Source of the DNA: Stutzerimonas kirkiae
GTDB taxonomy: Bacteria > Pseudomonadota > Gammaproteobacteria > Pseudomonadales > Pseudomonadaceae
Assembly (NCBI RefSeq): GCF_004327335.1
Contig: NZ_QJUO01000011.1
Coordinates: 1 to 64,000 of the forward strand
Direction of reading: 5' to 3'
Length of the DNA: 64,000 nt
The notes below the pieces were generated by a model, which worked only from the letters and a program-made list of their open reading frames with translations, was not told the origin of the DNA and ran no database searches. The position numbers were made by a program, and so were the translations under genes. This document shows positions 18,613-28,693 of this stretch, piece after piece (within the stretch, counting starts at the first letter, position 1; the number at the start of each line of letters is the position of its first letter).

Positions 18613-18939
18613 CTACAGCGGCAACTGCCCCATTGCCCAGCGCAACAGGAAAAACGCCAGCAGGCCGCCGCCGATGGTCAGCAGCAGGTGCCTGCTCAGG
18701 GCGGCGATCAGGATGGTCAGCAACCCGGCCAGCAGATAGGCGTTTTCCGCATTGAACGCCCAGACGCCTTGTGGCAGCAGCATGCCCGGCACGACGATCG
18801 CAGTCAGCACGGCGCTCGGCACATAGTGCAGTGCCTGCCGCACCAGCGGCGGGAAGCGCAGCCCGGGAAAGGCGAACAGGCCGTAGCGAATGGCGAAGGT
18901 GATCGCCAGCATGCCGATGATCAGCCACCAGGTCTGCAT
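18613..18939 (-). CDS. azlD: AzlD-family branched-chain amino acid exporter subunit
   Basis: 108 residues with four hydrophobic segments (MQTWWLIIGMLAITFAIRYG, HYVPSAVLTAIVVPGML, LLAGLLTILIAALS, LLLTIGGGLLAFFLLRWAMG). This is the small partner of AzlC. Its ATG at 18939 lies inside the 3' end of azlC, a 19-bp overlap typical of the pair. Together they export branched-chain amino acids and analogues (family knowledge). Confidence 0.9.
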   Translation of the reverse strand: MQTWWLIIGMLAITFAIRYGLFAFPGLRFPPLVRQALHYVPSAVLTAIVVPGMLLPQGVWAFNAENAYLLAGLLTILIAALSRHLLLTIGGGLLAFFLLRWAMGQLPL

Positions 18940-19634
18940 CGCTGCGCCTCCTCCGTGGCTGCCAGGCGTTCGAGCATGACGCCCGTGGCGATACCGGCCA
19001 GCGCCGCCGCCATCAGCCCCAGCTTGTAGGGCCAGCCATGGCAGGCCAGCGCCACCCCCGCCGCGACCAGGGCCGCCGCGATCTGGGGAAGATTGCGCAG
19101 GGCGGGCACGACGATACCGATAAAGGTCGCCAGCATGGCGAAATCCAGGCCCCAGCCCTCCAGGTTCGGCACACGCTGGCCGAACAGCACTCCCGCCAGG
19201 GAGCCGCCGCCCCAGGCCAGATACAGCGATAACGCCACGCCGGCGTGATACCAGCGCGCATGCCCGGCCATGCCTCGCGACAGATAGCGCCGCTGCACCA
19301 CGGCAAAGGTCTCGTCGGTAAGCCCGAACGCCAGTGGCAGGCGCCAGCGCAGCGGCAAGGCGCCGACATAGGGCTGCAGCGCCGCGCTGTAGAGCATATG
19401 GCGCAGATTGACGATAAAAGTGGTCAACAGAATCACCAGCACCCCGGCACCGCTCATCAGCAGGCTGACAGCGAGAAACTGCGCCGAACCGGCATAGACC
19501 AGCAGCGACATGCCCAGCGTCTGCCATAGCCCGAGCCCGGCCAGAGCGGCCATGGCACCATAGATAAGGGCGAACGGCAGGATACCGACGATCATCGGAA
19601 GACTGTCGCGGCACCCCAGTAGAAATTCCTGCAA
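18921..19634 (-). CDS. azlC: AzlC-family amino acid exporter subunit
   Basis: About 237 residues. Landmarks are SLPMIVGILPFALIYGAMA, VYAGSAQFLAVSLLMS, NLRHMLYSAALQPY and GLTDETFAV, with six or more membrane segments. No ATG or GTG lies in a suitable place near the N-terminus. I give the TTG at 19634 (LQEFLLGCRDSLPM). The only good ribosome-binding sequence, GAGGGAG at 19652-19658, is spaced 8 bases before an ATA at 19643-19641, and another TTG sits at 19664. The exact start is therefore uncertain by up to ten codons. Paired with azlD downstream. Confidence 0.85.
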   Translation of the reverse strand: MQEFLLGCRDSLPMIVGILPFALIYGAMAALAGLGLWQTLGMSLLVYAGSAQFLAVSLLMSGAGVLVILLTTFIVNLRHMLYSAALQPYVGALPLRWRLPLAFGLTDETFAVVQRRYLSRGMAGHARWYHAGVALSLYLAWGGGSLAGVLFGQRVPNLEGWGLDFAMLATFIGIVVPALRNLPQIAAALVAAGVALACHGWPYKLGLMAAALAGIATGVMLERLAATEEAQRCRPGG

Positions 19635-19717
19635 ACGAGTTATCGCGGTTACTCCCTCAAGCAATGAATAGTTTATCGACCAATAAGGAACATGCCTTGC
19701 TGGAAGCTGGAAGCCGT

Positions 19718-19785
19718 TGCAGGGTGTGCCCTGCGCACCGGCAAGCGACGCGCTATTCCCCTTGGTGCGCACGGCGCACCCTGCG
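19718..19785. repeat. Paired GTGCGCACGGCGCAC-type repeat between azlC and rsmI
   Basis: The segment carries CAGGGTGTGCCCTGCGCACC near its left end and GGTGCGCACGGCGCACCCTG at 19764-19783, giving an imperfect long inverted repeat. The flanks contain GCTGGAAGCTGGAAGC on one side and GCTTCCAGCTTCC on the other. It lies between the rsmI stop and the azlC start region. Confidence 0.65.
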
Positions 19786-19840
19786 TGGGTTGCGCTTCCA
19801 GCTTCCGGCTGCGCCCCAAGACCGGGACATGGCGCCGACT

Positions 19841-20710
19841 TCAGCCGGCCTTGCGCTCCAGCGCCAACTGGTAGAGCAGGTTCTTGCGCACGCCGGTGAT
19901 CTGCGCCGCCAATGCCGCGGCACGCTTGAGCGGCAACTCGTCGAGCAGCAGGTCGAGCACCCGCAACGCCTGCGCATCCACCGCGTCTTCTCCTTCGGGC
20001 GCCTGCCAGCCTTCCACCAGCACCACGCATTCGCCACGCTGCTGGTTGGCATCGGCCTCGACCCACTGGCGAAGTTCGGCCAGGGGCAAGCCCTTGAGGG
20101 TCTCGAAGGTCTTCGTCAGCTCGCGACCGAGCACCGCCTGGCGCGTGCCACCGAAGACCGCCTGGAGATCGGCCAGGCATTCGACGATCCGATGCGGCGC
20201 CTCATAGAAGATCATCGTGCGCGCCTCTTCTCGCAAGGCTTCCAGCCGCGTCAGGCGCGCCGCCTGGCGCGCCGGCAGGAAGCCCTCGAAAACGAAGCGG
20301 TCCGAGGCCAGCCCCGCCGCCGACAGGGCGGCGATCAGCGCACAGGCGCCCGGCACCGGCACCACGCGAACGCCAGCCCGCCGCGCCTGGCGTACCAGGT
20401 GGTAGCCCGGATCGGAAATCAGCGGCGTACCGGCGTCGGAAATCAGCGCCACGTCACTGCCCGCCTGCAGGGTGGCAAGGAAGCGGCCACCCTCCTCGCG
20501 CTCATTGTGCTCATGGCAGGCGGCCAGCGGCGTATCGATACCGAAATGCTGCAACAGGCGCAGCGAATGGCGGGTGTCCTCGGCGGCGATCAGCGCGACC
20601 TCGCCCAGTATGCGCAGGGCACGGGCGCTGATGTCGTCCAGGTTGCCGATCGGTGTGGCGACCACATAGAGCGTACCCGCTGTGGCGTTCGGGATATCCG
20701 TGGCGGTCAC
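19841..20710 (-). CDS. rsmI: 16S rRNA (cytidine-1402 2'-O)-methyltransferase
   Basis: 289 residues. Methylates the ribose of C1402 in the ribosomal P site using S-adenosylmethionine. Tetrapyrrole-methylase fold: GTLYVVATPIGNLDDIS at the N-terminus, AEDTRHSLRLLQHFGI, LISDAGTPLISDPGYHLV and VVPVPGACALIAALSAAG, with the RsmI C-terminal extension (LPLKRAAALAAQITGVRKN). The start is GTG at 20710, with GAGG nine bases upstream. It diverges from lpoA, the usual arrangement in gammaproteobacteria. Confidence 0.97.
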   Translation of the reverse strand: MTATDIPNATAGTLYVVATPIGNLDDISARALRILGEVALIAAEDTRHSLRLLQHFGIDTPLAACHEHNEREEGGRFLATLQAGSDVALISDAGTPLISDPGYHLVRQARRAGVRVVPVPGACALIAALSAAGLASDRFVFEGFLPARQAARLTRLEALREEARTMIFYEAPHRIVECLADLQAVFGGTRQAVLGRELTKTFETLKGLPLAELRQWVEADANQQRGECVVLVEGWQAPEGEDAVDAQALRVLDLLLDELPLKRAAALAAQITGVRKNLLYQLALERKAG

Positions 20711-20830
20711 GGCTCACACCTCGTCTGAAAATGGCGGAAACACGCATTGTAGCCCGGCAATGTCCCCGCGAGGCACCGGCTTGGGTACAATCGGGCGATT
20801 CTTCGCCATTGTCTCCCAGGAACCCCACCC

Positions 20831-22591
20831 ATGATGGCCCGTCTACGCCCGCTGCTACTGCTCTGCTTCGCCGCCCTGCTGGCGGCCTGCTCCTCTTCGC
20901 CTTCATCCACCCTCGGCGAACTGCCCCGCACTCCCCAGGCCAGCACCCAGCAACTGCTGCAGCAGGCCCAGGACAGCTCCCCGGAGAAGGCGGCCCAATT
21001 GCGCCTGGCGGCCGCCCAGCAAAGCTACCAGCAAGGCAACCTGAAACAGACGGGCGATATCCTGCGGCAACTCGACCTGGCGCTGCTGAAGCCGGCGCAG
21101 CAGATCTTCGCCAGCACCCTCGCGGCGGAACTGGCGCTGGCCGACGGCAACCCGCAGCAGGCGCTTGCCGCGCTCCAGCACCCGGCCTTCGAGCGGCTCG
21201 GCGAACTGCCGCTGGACCAGCAGATACGCAGCCGCCTGGTGCGCGCCCAGGCCCTCGAAGCGGACAAGCAACTCCTGGCGGCGGCGCGCGAACGGGTCGA
21301 GAGTGCGCCACTGCTGAGTGGCGCCAGCGCCGAGGATAACCATGAAGCCATCTGGCGCCTGGTTTCCGCACTGCCCCGCGACGAACTGCAACAGGACAGC
21401 GACCCGACGCTATCGGGCTGGCTGGCGCTGGGCGATACCGTCAAACAGGCCGGCACACTGAACCAGCAGCAGAACGCCATCGAGCACTGGCGCCAGCAGA
21501 ATCCGCAGCACCCGGCGGCCCTGCGCCTGCCGGAGCCCCTCGGCAAGCTGCTGCGGCTCGAGGCCCAGCCACTGACCCATATCGCCCTGCTGCTGCCCAC
21601 CGACGGCCCCCTGGCCGGCCCGGCCCGCGCCCTGCGCGACGGTTTCCTGGCCGCCCACCTGCAAGCGCAGGCAGAGCAGCGCACCGAACTGAAGATCGAG
21701 CTCTACGACAGCAGCCGCATCGCCTCCATCGACGAGCTCTACCAGCGCGCCGCCCGCGACGGTGTGCAATTGATCATCGGCCCGCTGGAGAAAGAACAGG
21801 TGCGCAAGCTGGCGGATCGCCAGGCCCTACCCTTGCCGACCCTGGCGCTCAACTACAGTGACGCCGGGCAGATCGCGCCGCCGCAGTTGTTCCAGTTCGG
21901 CCTCGCCGCCGAGGACGAGGCACGCGAAGTCGCCCACCGCGCCTGGGCCGACGGCCACCGCCGGGCCATCGCCCTGACCACCCGCGGCGACTGGGGCAAC
22001 CGCGTACAGCAGGCCTTCCGCCAGAGCTGGCAGGAACTCGGCGGCACCCTGGTCGCCGCCGACTCCATCGGCCAGCCGGTGGAACTGGCCGGACAGATCG
22101 CGCGCCTGCTGCAACTGACCTCGGGCGATACCCCGACCCGCCGCCAGGACGTGGACTTCCTGTTCCTCGCCGCAACGCCGCAGCAGGCACAGCAGGTCAA
22201 GCCGACCCTGGTGTTCCAGTACGCCGACGACCTGCCGGTGTATGCCACTTCACACCTGTTCTCGGCCAGCAATGACCGTACCCAGTATCTGGACCTGGAA
22301 GGTATCCGTTTCGCGGAAACGCCCTGGCTGCTGGACAGCCAGTTGCCATTGCGCCAGCAGGTCGAGCAGAAGTGGCCCCAGGCCGGCAGCAGCCTGGGCC
22401 GCCTGTACGCCATGGGCGCCGACGCCTACCTGCTGGCCCCACGCCTGAACCAGTTGCTGGCGCTGCCGGAAACCCGCCTCGACGGCCTGTCCGGCAGCCT
22501 CACGCTCAACCCGGAGCGGCGCATCGAGCGCAGCCTGCCCTGGGCACAGTTCCGTAACGGCCAGATCGAGCGTCTTGCCGACACGCCATGA
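20831..22591 (+). CDS. lpoA: Penicillin-binding protein activator LpoA (LppC family)
   Basis: 586 residues. Outer-membrane lipoprotein that activates PBP1A for peptidoglycan synthesis. Lipobox LLAAC with the acylated Cys near residue 20, an N-terminal TPR-like region (about 35-230), and a C-terminal periplasmic-binding-protein fold from about 245 (THIALLLPTDGPLAGPARAL, QLIIGPLEKEQVRKLA, YATSHLFSASNDRTQYLDLE). Two consecutive Met codons open the frame. It is the first gene of an lpoA-yraN-gmhA/diaA-dolP operon and overlaps yraN by 4 bp. Confidence 0.96.
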   Translation: MMARLRPLLLLCFAALLAACSSSPSSTLGELPRTPQASTQQLLQQAQDSSPEKAAQLRLAAAQQSYQQGNLKQTGDILRQLDLALLKPAQQIFASTLAAELALADGNPQQALAALQHPAFERLGELPLDQQIRSRLVRAQALEADKQLLAAARERVESAPLLSGASAEDNHEAIWRLVSALPRDELQQDSDPTLSGWLALGDTVKQAGTLNQQQNAIEHWRQQNPQHPAALRLPEPLGKLLRLEAQPLTHIALLLPTDGPLAGPARALRDGFLAAHLQAQAEQRTELKIELYDSSRIASIDELYQRAARDGVQLIIGPLEKEQVRKLADRQALPLPTLALNYSDAGQIAPPQLFQFGLAAEDEAREVAHRAWADGHRRAIALTTRGDWGNRVQQAFRQSWQELGGTLVAADSIGQPVELAGQIARLLQLTSGDTPTRRQDVDFLFLAATPQQAQQVKPTLVFQYADDLPVYATSHLFSASNDRTQYLDLEGIRFAETPWLLDSQLPLRQQVEQKWPQAGSSLGRLYAMGADAYLLAPRLNQLLALPETRLDGLSGSLTLNPERRIERSLPWAQFRNGQIERLADTP

Positions 22592-22947
22592 ACGACGACC
22601 GCCGGCAGGACAGCGGCCGCGCCGCGGAGGCGCGCGCCCTGGCGTTCCTCAGCGCCAAGGGGCTGCGCCTGCTGGCGCGCAACTGGTCCTGCCGCAGCGG
22701 GGAGATCGATCTGGTCATGCTCGATGGCGGTACAGTAGTATTCGTCGAAGTTCGCTACAGGAAGCACTCGGCCTGGGGCGGCGCGCTGGAAAGCATCGAC
22801 GCCCGCAAGCGGCAGAAGCTGATCCGCACCGCCCAGTTCTTTCTGCTGAAGGAACAGCGCTGGAGCAACCACCCCTGTCGTTTCGATGTCATAGCCATGG
22901 ACTCGGAACAGGAGATCAACTGGCTGCGCAATGCCTTCGATGGCTGA
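22588..22947 (+). CDS. yraN: YraN family protein (UPF0102, endonuclease-like fold)
   Basis: 119 residues. Small restriction-endonuclease-like fold protein of unclear function. Conserved blocks are GRAAEARALAFLSAKGLRLL, NWSCRSGEIDLVMLDG and VFVEVRYRKHSAWGGALESI; the E-D and E-V-R residues match the nuclease-like core. The ATG overlaps the lpoA stop (ATGA). Confidence 0.95.
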   Translation: MNDDRRQDSGRAAEARALAFLSAKGLRLLARNWSCRSGEIDLVMLDGGTVVFVEVRYRKHSAWGGALESIDARKRQKLIRTAQFFLLKEQRWSNHPCRFDVIAMDSEQEINWLRNAFDG

Positions 22948-23059
22948 CTCCATGGCAGCCTCCCGCGAGACACGCCGGCTTGCGCCCCGGCCCCGACAGA
23001 CCCTAGCATTCTCCCGCCACGGCCATGAGGCCCGCCAGCCAACCGAAGGTCAACTATAG

Positions 23060-24228
<1,169 letters not shown>

Positions 24229-24263
24229 AAACAAGCTGGAAGCTGAAAGTCAATAGCATCAGG

Positions 24264-24429
24264 GTTTCCAGCCAGGGCAATCGCGCTATGCCGTTATTTA
24301 TCGGCAAGGTGCTTCGATAAAAGCGCTGGAGACTGGAAAGCTGGACGAAAAACACCGGCTGCCACGCTCTTTCGTCCAGCCTTCCAGCGCTGTTTTCGAC
24401 TGTTAGCGCGATTGCCCTGAGTTTCCAGC
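24264..24429. repeat. Family A long-hairpin element, copy 1
   Basis: CAGGGCAATCGCGCTA (24273-24288) and its exact reverse complement (24404-24419) bound the element. Inside, AAAGCGCTGGA/TCCAGCGCT and GCTGGACGAAA/TTTCGTCCAGC form further imperfect stems. The 9-mer GTTTCCAGC lies just outside both ends (24264-24272 and 24421-24429), possibly a target duplication. Related copies lie at about 27050, 33659 and 42470. Confidence 0.8.
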
Positions 24430-24451
24430 GATGAAAGGATGCTCACTCACT

Positions 24452-24781
24452 TCAAGCTTCCGGCTTCTGGCGTCCAGCTCCCACGGGCCAGACCTCGTAC
24501 GCCGGGGTCTGGTAGGGATGGCTGGCCCTCAGCGCCTCGATACAGGCATCGACCAATCCATCCTCCAACACCATCTCCACCTTCCACTCGGGCAGGCGCT
24601 CCACCTGCCCCTGTGAGCCGATGAAGGGCTCGCTGCCCGGCAGAGGCCGGAACTGCCCCTGGCCCAGTACCTGCCAGCAGCAATGCTCGTAATCGCCGAT
24701 ACGCCCGCCGCCTGCCGCGAAAACCGCCGCCTTGACCGACTCGACATGGCTGTCGGGCACGAAGAAACACAGCTTGTGCAT
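24452..24781 (-). CDS. YqfO/NIF3-like small protein (PII-like fold)
   Basis: 109 residues. It resembles the PII-like insertion domain of YqfO/NIF3 family proteins: MHKLCFFVPDSHVESVKAAV, AAGGGRIGDYEHCCW, GQGQFRPLPGSEPFIGSQGQ and HPYQTPAYEVWPV. Stand-alone versions of this domain are common in Pseudomonas; function unknown. The start is ATG at 24781. The gene lies between repeat elements and is probably monocistronic. Confidence 0.85.
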   Translation of the reverse strand: MHKLCFFVPDSHVESVKAAVFAAGGGRIGDYEHCCWQVLGQGQFRPLPGSEPFIGSQGQVERLPEWKVEMVLEDGLVDACIEALRASHPYQTPAYEVWPVGAGRQKPEA

Positions 24782-24800
24782 CGTAGCCTCGCTTGGGAGG

Positions 24801-24828
24801 CTTCAAGCTTCAAGCTTCAAGCTTCAAG
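24801..24828. repeat. Heptamer tandem repeat CTTCAAG x4
   Basis: Four exact copies of CTTCAAG between the YqfO-like gene and the purT stop. Similar heptamer arrays occur at 35566 (CTTGAAG x4), 37165 (GGCTGGA x4) and 60154 (GGCTTGA x3). Confidence 0.95.
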
Positions 24829-24850
24829 CCAGCCGCCCCCGGCATGTCCG

Positions 24851-26032
24851 TCAGAGTTGCACATTCACCGCCTGGGCGGCGCGCAAAGCCTTGGCGCGGG
24901 CGCTTTCGATGCTTTCATCGCGCGCCAGCGCCACCCCCATGCGGCGCTGGCCGCTGACGCCGGGTTTGCCGAACAGCCGCAGCGAGGTATCCGCCTCGGC
25001 CAGGGCCGCGCCGAGATTGCCGAAGCTGACACTCGCCGACTCGCCCTGCACCAGCACCACCGCCGAAGCGGATGGACCGAACTGGCGAATGGCCGGGATC
25101 GGCAACCCGAGGATCGCGCGCGCATGCAGGGCGAACTCGGACAGGTCCTGGGAAACCAGCGTGACCAGGCCGGTATCGTGCGGGCGCGGCGAGATCTCGC
25201 AAAACCAGACCTTGTCGCCCTTGACGAACAGTTCCACGCCGAACACGCCGCGCCCGCCCAGCGCCTCGGTCACCGCCAGGGCGATGCGCTCGGCCTCGGC
25301 ACGCGCGGCAGGCGTCATCGCCTGGGGCTGCCAGGACTCCTGGTAGTCGCCTTTCTCCTGGCGATGGCCAACCGGCTGGCAGAACGTGGTACCACCGGCA
25401 TGCCGCACGGTCAGCAGCGTGATCTCGTAGTCGAAGTCGATGAAACCCTCGACGATCACCCGTCCCTTGCCGGCACGCCCGCCCGCCTGGGCGTAATCCC
25501 ATGCCGCCGGGATATCGACCGCGCTGCGCAGGACCGACTGGCCCTTGCCGGATGAACTCATGACCGGCTTGATCACGCAGGGGAAACCCACCGCCTCGGT
25601 ACCGGCGCGGAACTCTTCCAGGGTATCGGCGAAGCGGTAGTCCGAGGTCGGCAGGCCCAGTTCTTCCGCCGCCAGGCGGCGGATGCCTTCGCGGTTCATG
25701 GTCAGTTGCGTGGCCCGCGCGGTGGGAATGACGGTATAGCCCTCGCCCTCCAGCTCGACCAGGGTCGCGGTGGCGATGGCTTCGATCTCCGGCACGATAT
25801 AGTGCGGCCTTTCCCGCTCGATCACCGCACGTAGCGCGGCGCCATCCAGCATATCGACCACATGGTGACGGTGCGCGACCTGCATCGCCGGCGCATCGGC
25901 ATAGCGGTCGACGGCGATCACCTCGACCCCGAGGCGCTGCAGTTCGATGACCAGCTCCTTGCCCAGCTCGCCGGAGCCGCACAGCAGGACACGGGTCGCG
26001 CTGGGCGACAGGGGGGTACCAATACGGGGCAT
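24851..26032 (-). CDS. purT: Formate-dependent phosphoribosylglycinamide formyltransferase
   Basis: 393 residues from ATG 26032. Third step of de novo purine synthesis, using formate and ATP instead of formyl-tetrahydrofolate. ATP-grasp protein: N-terminal [37 protein letters not shown] and [11 protein letters not shown]; central [18 protein letters not shown]-grasp metal ligands in [20 protein letters not shown] followed by PHDTGLVTL. Length equals the usual PurT. Closely followed upstream by a DUF1289 gene on the same strand. Confidence 0.97.
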   Translation of the reverse strand: MPRIGTPLSPSATRVLLCGSGELGKELVIELQRLGVEVIAVDRYADAPAMQVAHRHHVVDMLDGAALRAVIERERPHYIVPEIEAIATATLVELEGEGYTVIPTARATQLTMNREGIRRLAAEELGLPTSDYRFADTLEEFRAGTEAVGFPCVIKPVMSSSGKGQSVLRSAVDIPAAWDYAQAGGRAGKGRVIVEGFIDFDYEITLLTVRHAGGTTFCQPVGHRQEKGDYQESWQPQAMTPAARAEAERIALAVTEALGGRGVFGVELFVKGDKVWFCEISPRPHDTGLVTLVSQDLSEFALHARAILGLPIPAIRQFGPSASAVVLVQGESASVSFGNLGAALAEADTSLRLFGKPGVSGQRRMGVALARDESIESARAKALRAAQAVNVQL

Positions 26033-26057
26033 GGGAATTCCTCGGTTCAAGCGGTTT

Positions 26058-26246
26058 TCAGAGAAGCAGCCCGGCGGCTTTCGCCCGCTCGTGGCAGCGT
26101 GCGAGCACCTCGCGGCGCTCGTCATTGTTCAGGCGGCTCCAGCGCAATATCTCGTCGATGCTGCGCTGGCAACCGGTGCAGATATCCTGCTCATCGAGTG
26201 CGCAGATACTCACGCACGGCGAGGGCAGCGGTCTTTCCTTTTCCAT
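26058..26246 (-). CDS. DUF1289 family Cys-rich small protein
   Basis: 62 residues from the ATG at 26246 ([20 protein letters not shown]). Cys pattern [16 protein letters not shown], then [20 protein letters not shown], matches DUF1289, a putative metal-binding domain of unknown function. A longer in-frame ATG at 26309 exists but the family starts near 26246. It lies 25 bp upstream of purT on the same strand. Confidence 0.85.
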   Translation of the reverse strand: MEKERPLPSPCVSICALDEQDICTGCQRSIDEILRWSRLNNDERREVLARCHERAKAAGLLL

Positions 26247-26372
26247 CGTCGTGGGCGTCCAGGGGGCTGGCAATCGAATTGCCGGTAATGATGCAAGGCC
26301 GGGCGGCAAGCCGCAAGCCAGGCATGGCCGCCATGTCTTCGCCTTCGCCGGCAGCCCGCTGGCCTTGCCCGG

Positions 26373-26990
26373 TCAGCGCGGGCGCCGCGGGCTCAGGTCG
26401 ATGAAGGAGGCGGAAGCGTTGCGCAGTTCGATACCCGCGTCGTACACCAGGTTGACCAGTTCCACGATCATGATCGCGGTCAGTCCCCAGATCTGGTAGT
26501 CCTCGTAGCGGTAGCAGGGCACATACCAGGACTGCCCCTGGTAGTCGATGCGATGGGTGAATTCGCGCGGGTCCTGGCAGAAGAAACTCAAGGGCACCGA
26601 GAATACCGAGGCAATCTCGTCATCGTTGGCGCGATACTCGACATAGTCCGGCACGATGCCGACCACCGGAGTGACGTGGATACCATAGGTCGAAACCAGG
26701 CTGCTGAGCGGGCCGATGATTTCCACCATGCCGGGCGGCAGGCCGACTTCTTCCTCGGCCTCGCGCAGGGCGGTGCTGATGAAGTCGCTGTCCTCGGGAT
26801 CGCGCCGCCCACCGGGAAAGGCGACCTCGCCGCCGTGGGTGGAAAGACCGCTGGCGCGCAGCGTCAGCACCAGCTCGGGATCGTCACTGCGGGTCACCGG
26901 CATCAGCACGGCGGCTTCGGGGTAACGGCTGGAGGTGACCATGAGGTGCGGGGAGTAATCACGCACACGTTGGATAAGCTTTTCCAACAT
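26373..26990 (-). CDS. NUDIX hydrolase, CoA pyrophosphatase type (NudL-like)
   Basis: 205 residues from ATG 26990. NUDIX box GGRRDPEDSDFISTALREAE followed by EEVGLPPG, preceded by the FPGG turn, and the coenzyme A-pyrophosphatase signature LSTHGGEVAFPGGRRD. It probably hydrolyses CoA or another nucleoside-diphosphate derivative (family inference). A long in-frame extension upstream to 27236 runs through a repeat element and is not coding. Confidence 0.9.
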   Translation of the reverse strand: MLEKLIQRVRDYSPHLMVTSSRYPEAAVLMPVTRSDDPELVLTLRASGLSTHGGEVAFPGGRRDPEDSDFISTALREAEEEVGLPPGMVEIIGPLSSLVSTYGIHVTPVVGIVPDYVEYRANDDEIASVFSVPLSFFCQDPREFTHRIDYQGQSWYVPCYRYEDYQIWGLTAIMIVELVNLVYDAGIELRNASASFIDLSPRRPR

Positions 26991-27049
26991 GATTCTTCTC
27001 GCTTTGTCTTTCCGGGCATCATGGCATGAAAGACTCCGGGCGCACAGAC

Positions 27050-27168
27050 CCACGGGAGATCGCGCTACGGGCTCCTGGGGAAAGAACGCCGGGAGGCTGG
27101 ACGAAAAACGGCGGCTATCACGGCTTTTCGTCCAGCCTCCGGCGCCCTTATCGAAGCACCTTGCCGAT
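27050..27168. repeat. Family A long-hairpin element, copy 2 (inverted orientation)
   Basis: The core stem is at 27087-27107 and 27125-27144 (GGCTGGACGAAAA against TTTTCGTCCAGCC). GAGATCGCGCTACGG lies at the left end and TTATCGAAGCACCTTGCCGAT at the right; the latter is the reverse complement of a stretch in copy 1 (24297-24318), so this copy lies in the opposite orientation. Confidence 0.75.
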
Positions 27169-27232
27169 GGCATCGGTCGCATGCAACAAAACGGCGCACC
27201 CACACGGCCGTGCGCCCCATAACAAGGCAGCC

Positions 27233-27583
27233 TCAACTACCCCGATAGGTCGAATAGCTGTAGGGCGAGACCAGCAAGGGCACATGAAAGTGGCGCTCGG
27301 CGGACAGCCCGACGCGCAACACAACGGTATCGAGGAAGGCCGGCTCGGGCAGTTCGACACCACGCCCGCGGAAGTAGTCGCCAATGCGGAAATGCAGTTC
27401 GTAGACGCCCTCCCGGGCCTCCTCGCCATCGACCAGCGGCTGGTCGCAGCGCCCGTCGGCATTGGTCTGCAGCTCTTTAAGCAAGTGTCGCCGGTCGCCT
27501 TCGAGGCGATACAGCAGCAGTGTGATTCCCGCTCCCGGACAGCCATGGGCGGCATCCAGGACGTGTGTCGTCAGTTTCCCCAT
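27233..27583 (-). CDS. hiuH: 5-hydroxyisourate hydrolase (transthyretin-like)
   Basis: 116 residues from ATG 27583. Hydrolyses 5-hydroxyisourate to OHCU, the second step of urate breakdown. Transthyretin-related fold: N-terminal LTTHVLDAAHGCPGAGI with the catalytic His, the central Arg in the RCDQPL segment, HFHVPLLVSPYSYSTYRGS with the hallmark C-terminal YRGS. It is divergent from puuE, so the two transcription units share the 27584-27769 control region. Confidence 0.96.
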   Translation of the reverse strand: MGKLTTHVLDAAHGCPGAGITLLLYRLEGDRRHLLKELQTNADGRCDQPLVDGEEAREGVYELHFRIGDYFRGRGVELPEPAFLDTVVLRVGLSAERHFHVPLLVSPYSYSTYRGS

Positions 27584-27682
27584 GGGCTTCGATCTCCAGG
27601 CTCGGGGTGGTATTGCCAGTGCTACCAGCGTAGCGATTTTGCCGTCACGCAGCGCGACCGGCATAGTGTCCCGAGCAAAAAC

Positions 27683-27698
27683 CTGACCAATCGGGCAA
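27683..27698. promoter_or_regulatory. RutR-like operator overlapping the puuE promoter
   Basis: CTGACCAATCGGGCAA matches the E. coli RutR consensus TTGACCANNTGGTCAA at 11 of 14 defined positions. It overlaps the -24 element of a sigma-54-type promoter, a geometry suited to repression. A RutR-like regulator is encoded at 33868. Confidence 0.5.
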
Positions 27699-27708
27699 GT
27701 TTTTTGCT
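27693..27708 (+). promoter_or_regulatory. Candidate sigma-54 promoter of the puuE operon
   Basis: GGGCAAGTTTTTTGCT: GG at 27694-27695 and GC at 27706-27707 are separated by exactly 10 bases. Against TGGCACGNNNNTTGCW there are two mismatches. The predicted start point is near 27719, about 50 bp before the puuE GTG. Confidence 0.55.
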
Positions 27709-27769
27709 TTGCTCATGACATGCACCGGGCAGTATCCGCCCCGAACAGAACAAGCAGGAGGCCTCCAAG

Positions 27770-28693
27770 GTGAATCCCTATCCCCGCGACCTCGTCGGTT
27801 ACGCAGACCGGCCACCCCATCCGCACTGGCCCGACGCCGCGCATATCGCCCTGTCCTTCGTGCTCAACTACGAGGAAGGCGGCGAGCGCTGCATCCTGCA
27901 TGGCGACAACGAGTCGGAAGCCTTCCTGTCCGAGATGGTCGCGGCCCAGCCGTTGCCAGGCGTGCGCAACATGAGCATGGAGTCACTGTACGAATACGGC
28001 AGCCGTGCCGGCGTCTGGCGCCTGCTGCGGTTGTTCCGCCAGCAGCGCATCCCGCTGACCATCTTCGCCGTAGCCATGGCCGCCCAGCGTCACCCCGAGG
28101 TCATCCGCGCCATGTGCGCGGACGGCCATGAAATCTGCAGCCACGGCTACCGCTGGATCGACTACCAGCATATGGACGAGGCCGAGGAACGCCGGCAGAT
28201 GGAAAAAGCCATCGCCATCCTCGGCGAGATCACCGGGGAGCGCCCGCTGGGCTGGTACACCGGCCGTACGGGGCCCAATACCCGCCGCCTGGTGCGCGAG
28301 GAAGGCGGCTTTCTCTACGACTCGGACAGCTACGACGACGACCTGCCCTACTGGGACCCGGCCTCGAGCGTGGAACGCCCGCATCTGGTGATCCCCTACA
28401 CCCTGGACACCAACGACATGCGTTTCACCCAGGTACAGGGCTTCAACAGCGGCGACGATTTCTTCAACTACCTGAAGGACGCCTTCGATGTGCTCTATGC
28501 CGAAGGCCGCGCCGGTGCGCCGAAGATGCTGTCCATCGGCATGCACTGCCGCCTGCTCGGCCGTCCCGCGCGTTTCGCCGCGCTTTGCCGTTTCATCGAC
28601 TACGTGAAGGGGCATGAGCGGGTCTGGTTCGCCCGCCGCGTCGATATCGCCCGCCACTGGCACGCCACCCACCCGTTCGGAGCACAAGGATGA
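27770..28693 (+). CDS. puuE: Allantoinase PuuE (polysaccharide-deacetylase fold)
   Basis: 307 residues from GTG 27770, with GGAGG upstream. Hydrolyses allantoin to allantoate without the metal-dependent amidohydrolase fold; a NodB-like polysaccharide-deacetylase homologue. Landmarks are YPRDLVGYADRPPHPHWPDA, SFVLNYEEGGE, ICSHGYRWIDYQ, GWYTGRTGPNTRRLVREEGG and DSDSYDDDLPYW. First gene of a plus-strand ureide operon; overlaps uraD by 4 bp. Confidence 0.97.
   Translation: MNPYPRDLVGYADRPPHPHWPDAAHIALSFVLNYEEGGERCILHGDNESEAFLSEMVAAQPLPGVRNMSMESLYEYGSRAGVWRLLRLFRQQRIPLTIFAVAMAAQRHPEVIRAMCADGHEICSHGYRWIDYQHMDEAEERRQMEKAIAILGEITGERPLGWYTGRTGPNTRRLVREEGGFLYDSDSYDDDLPYWDPASSVERPHLVIPYTLDTNDMRFTQVQGFNSGDDFFNYLKDAFDVLYAEGRAGAPKMLSIGMHCRLLGRPARFAALCRFIDYVKGHERVWFARRVDIARHWHATHPFGAQG

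Noticed and set aside
16776-18755. 659-codon plus-strand frame opposite the MFS gene
   Set aside because: Composition is Gln/Arg/His-rich with no domain; the minus-strand MFS protein is clear.
24801-24828. Heptamer repeats and palindromes as a CRISPR array
   Set aside because: Units are contiguous 7-mers without spacers, and no cas genes are present.
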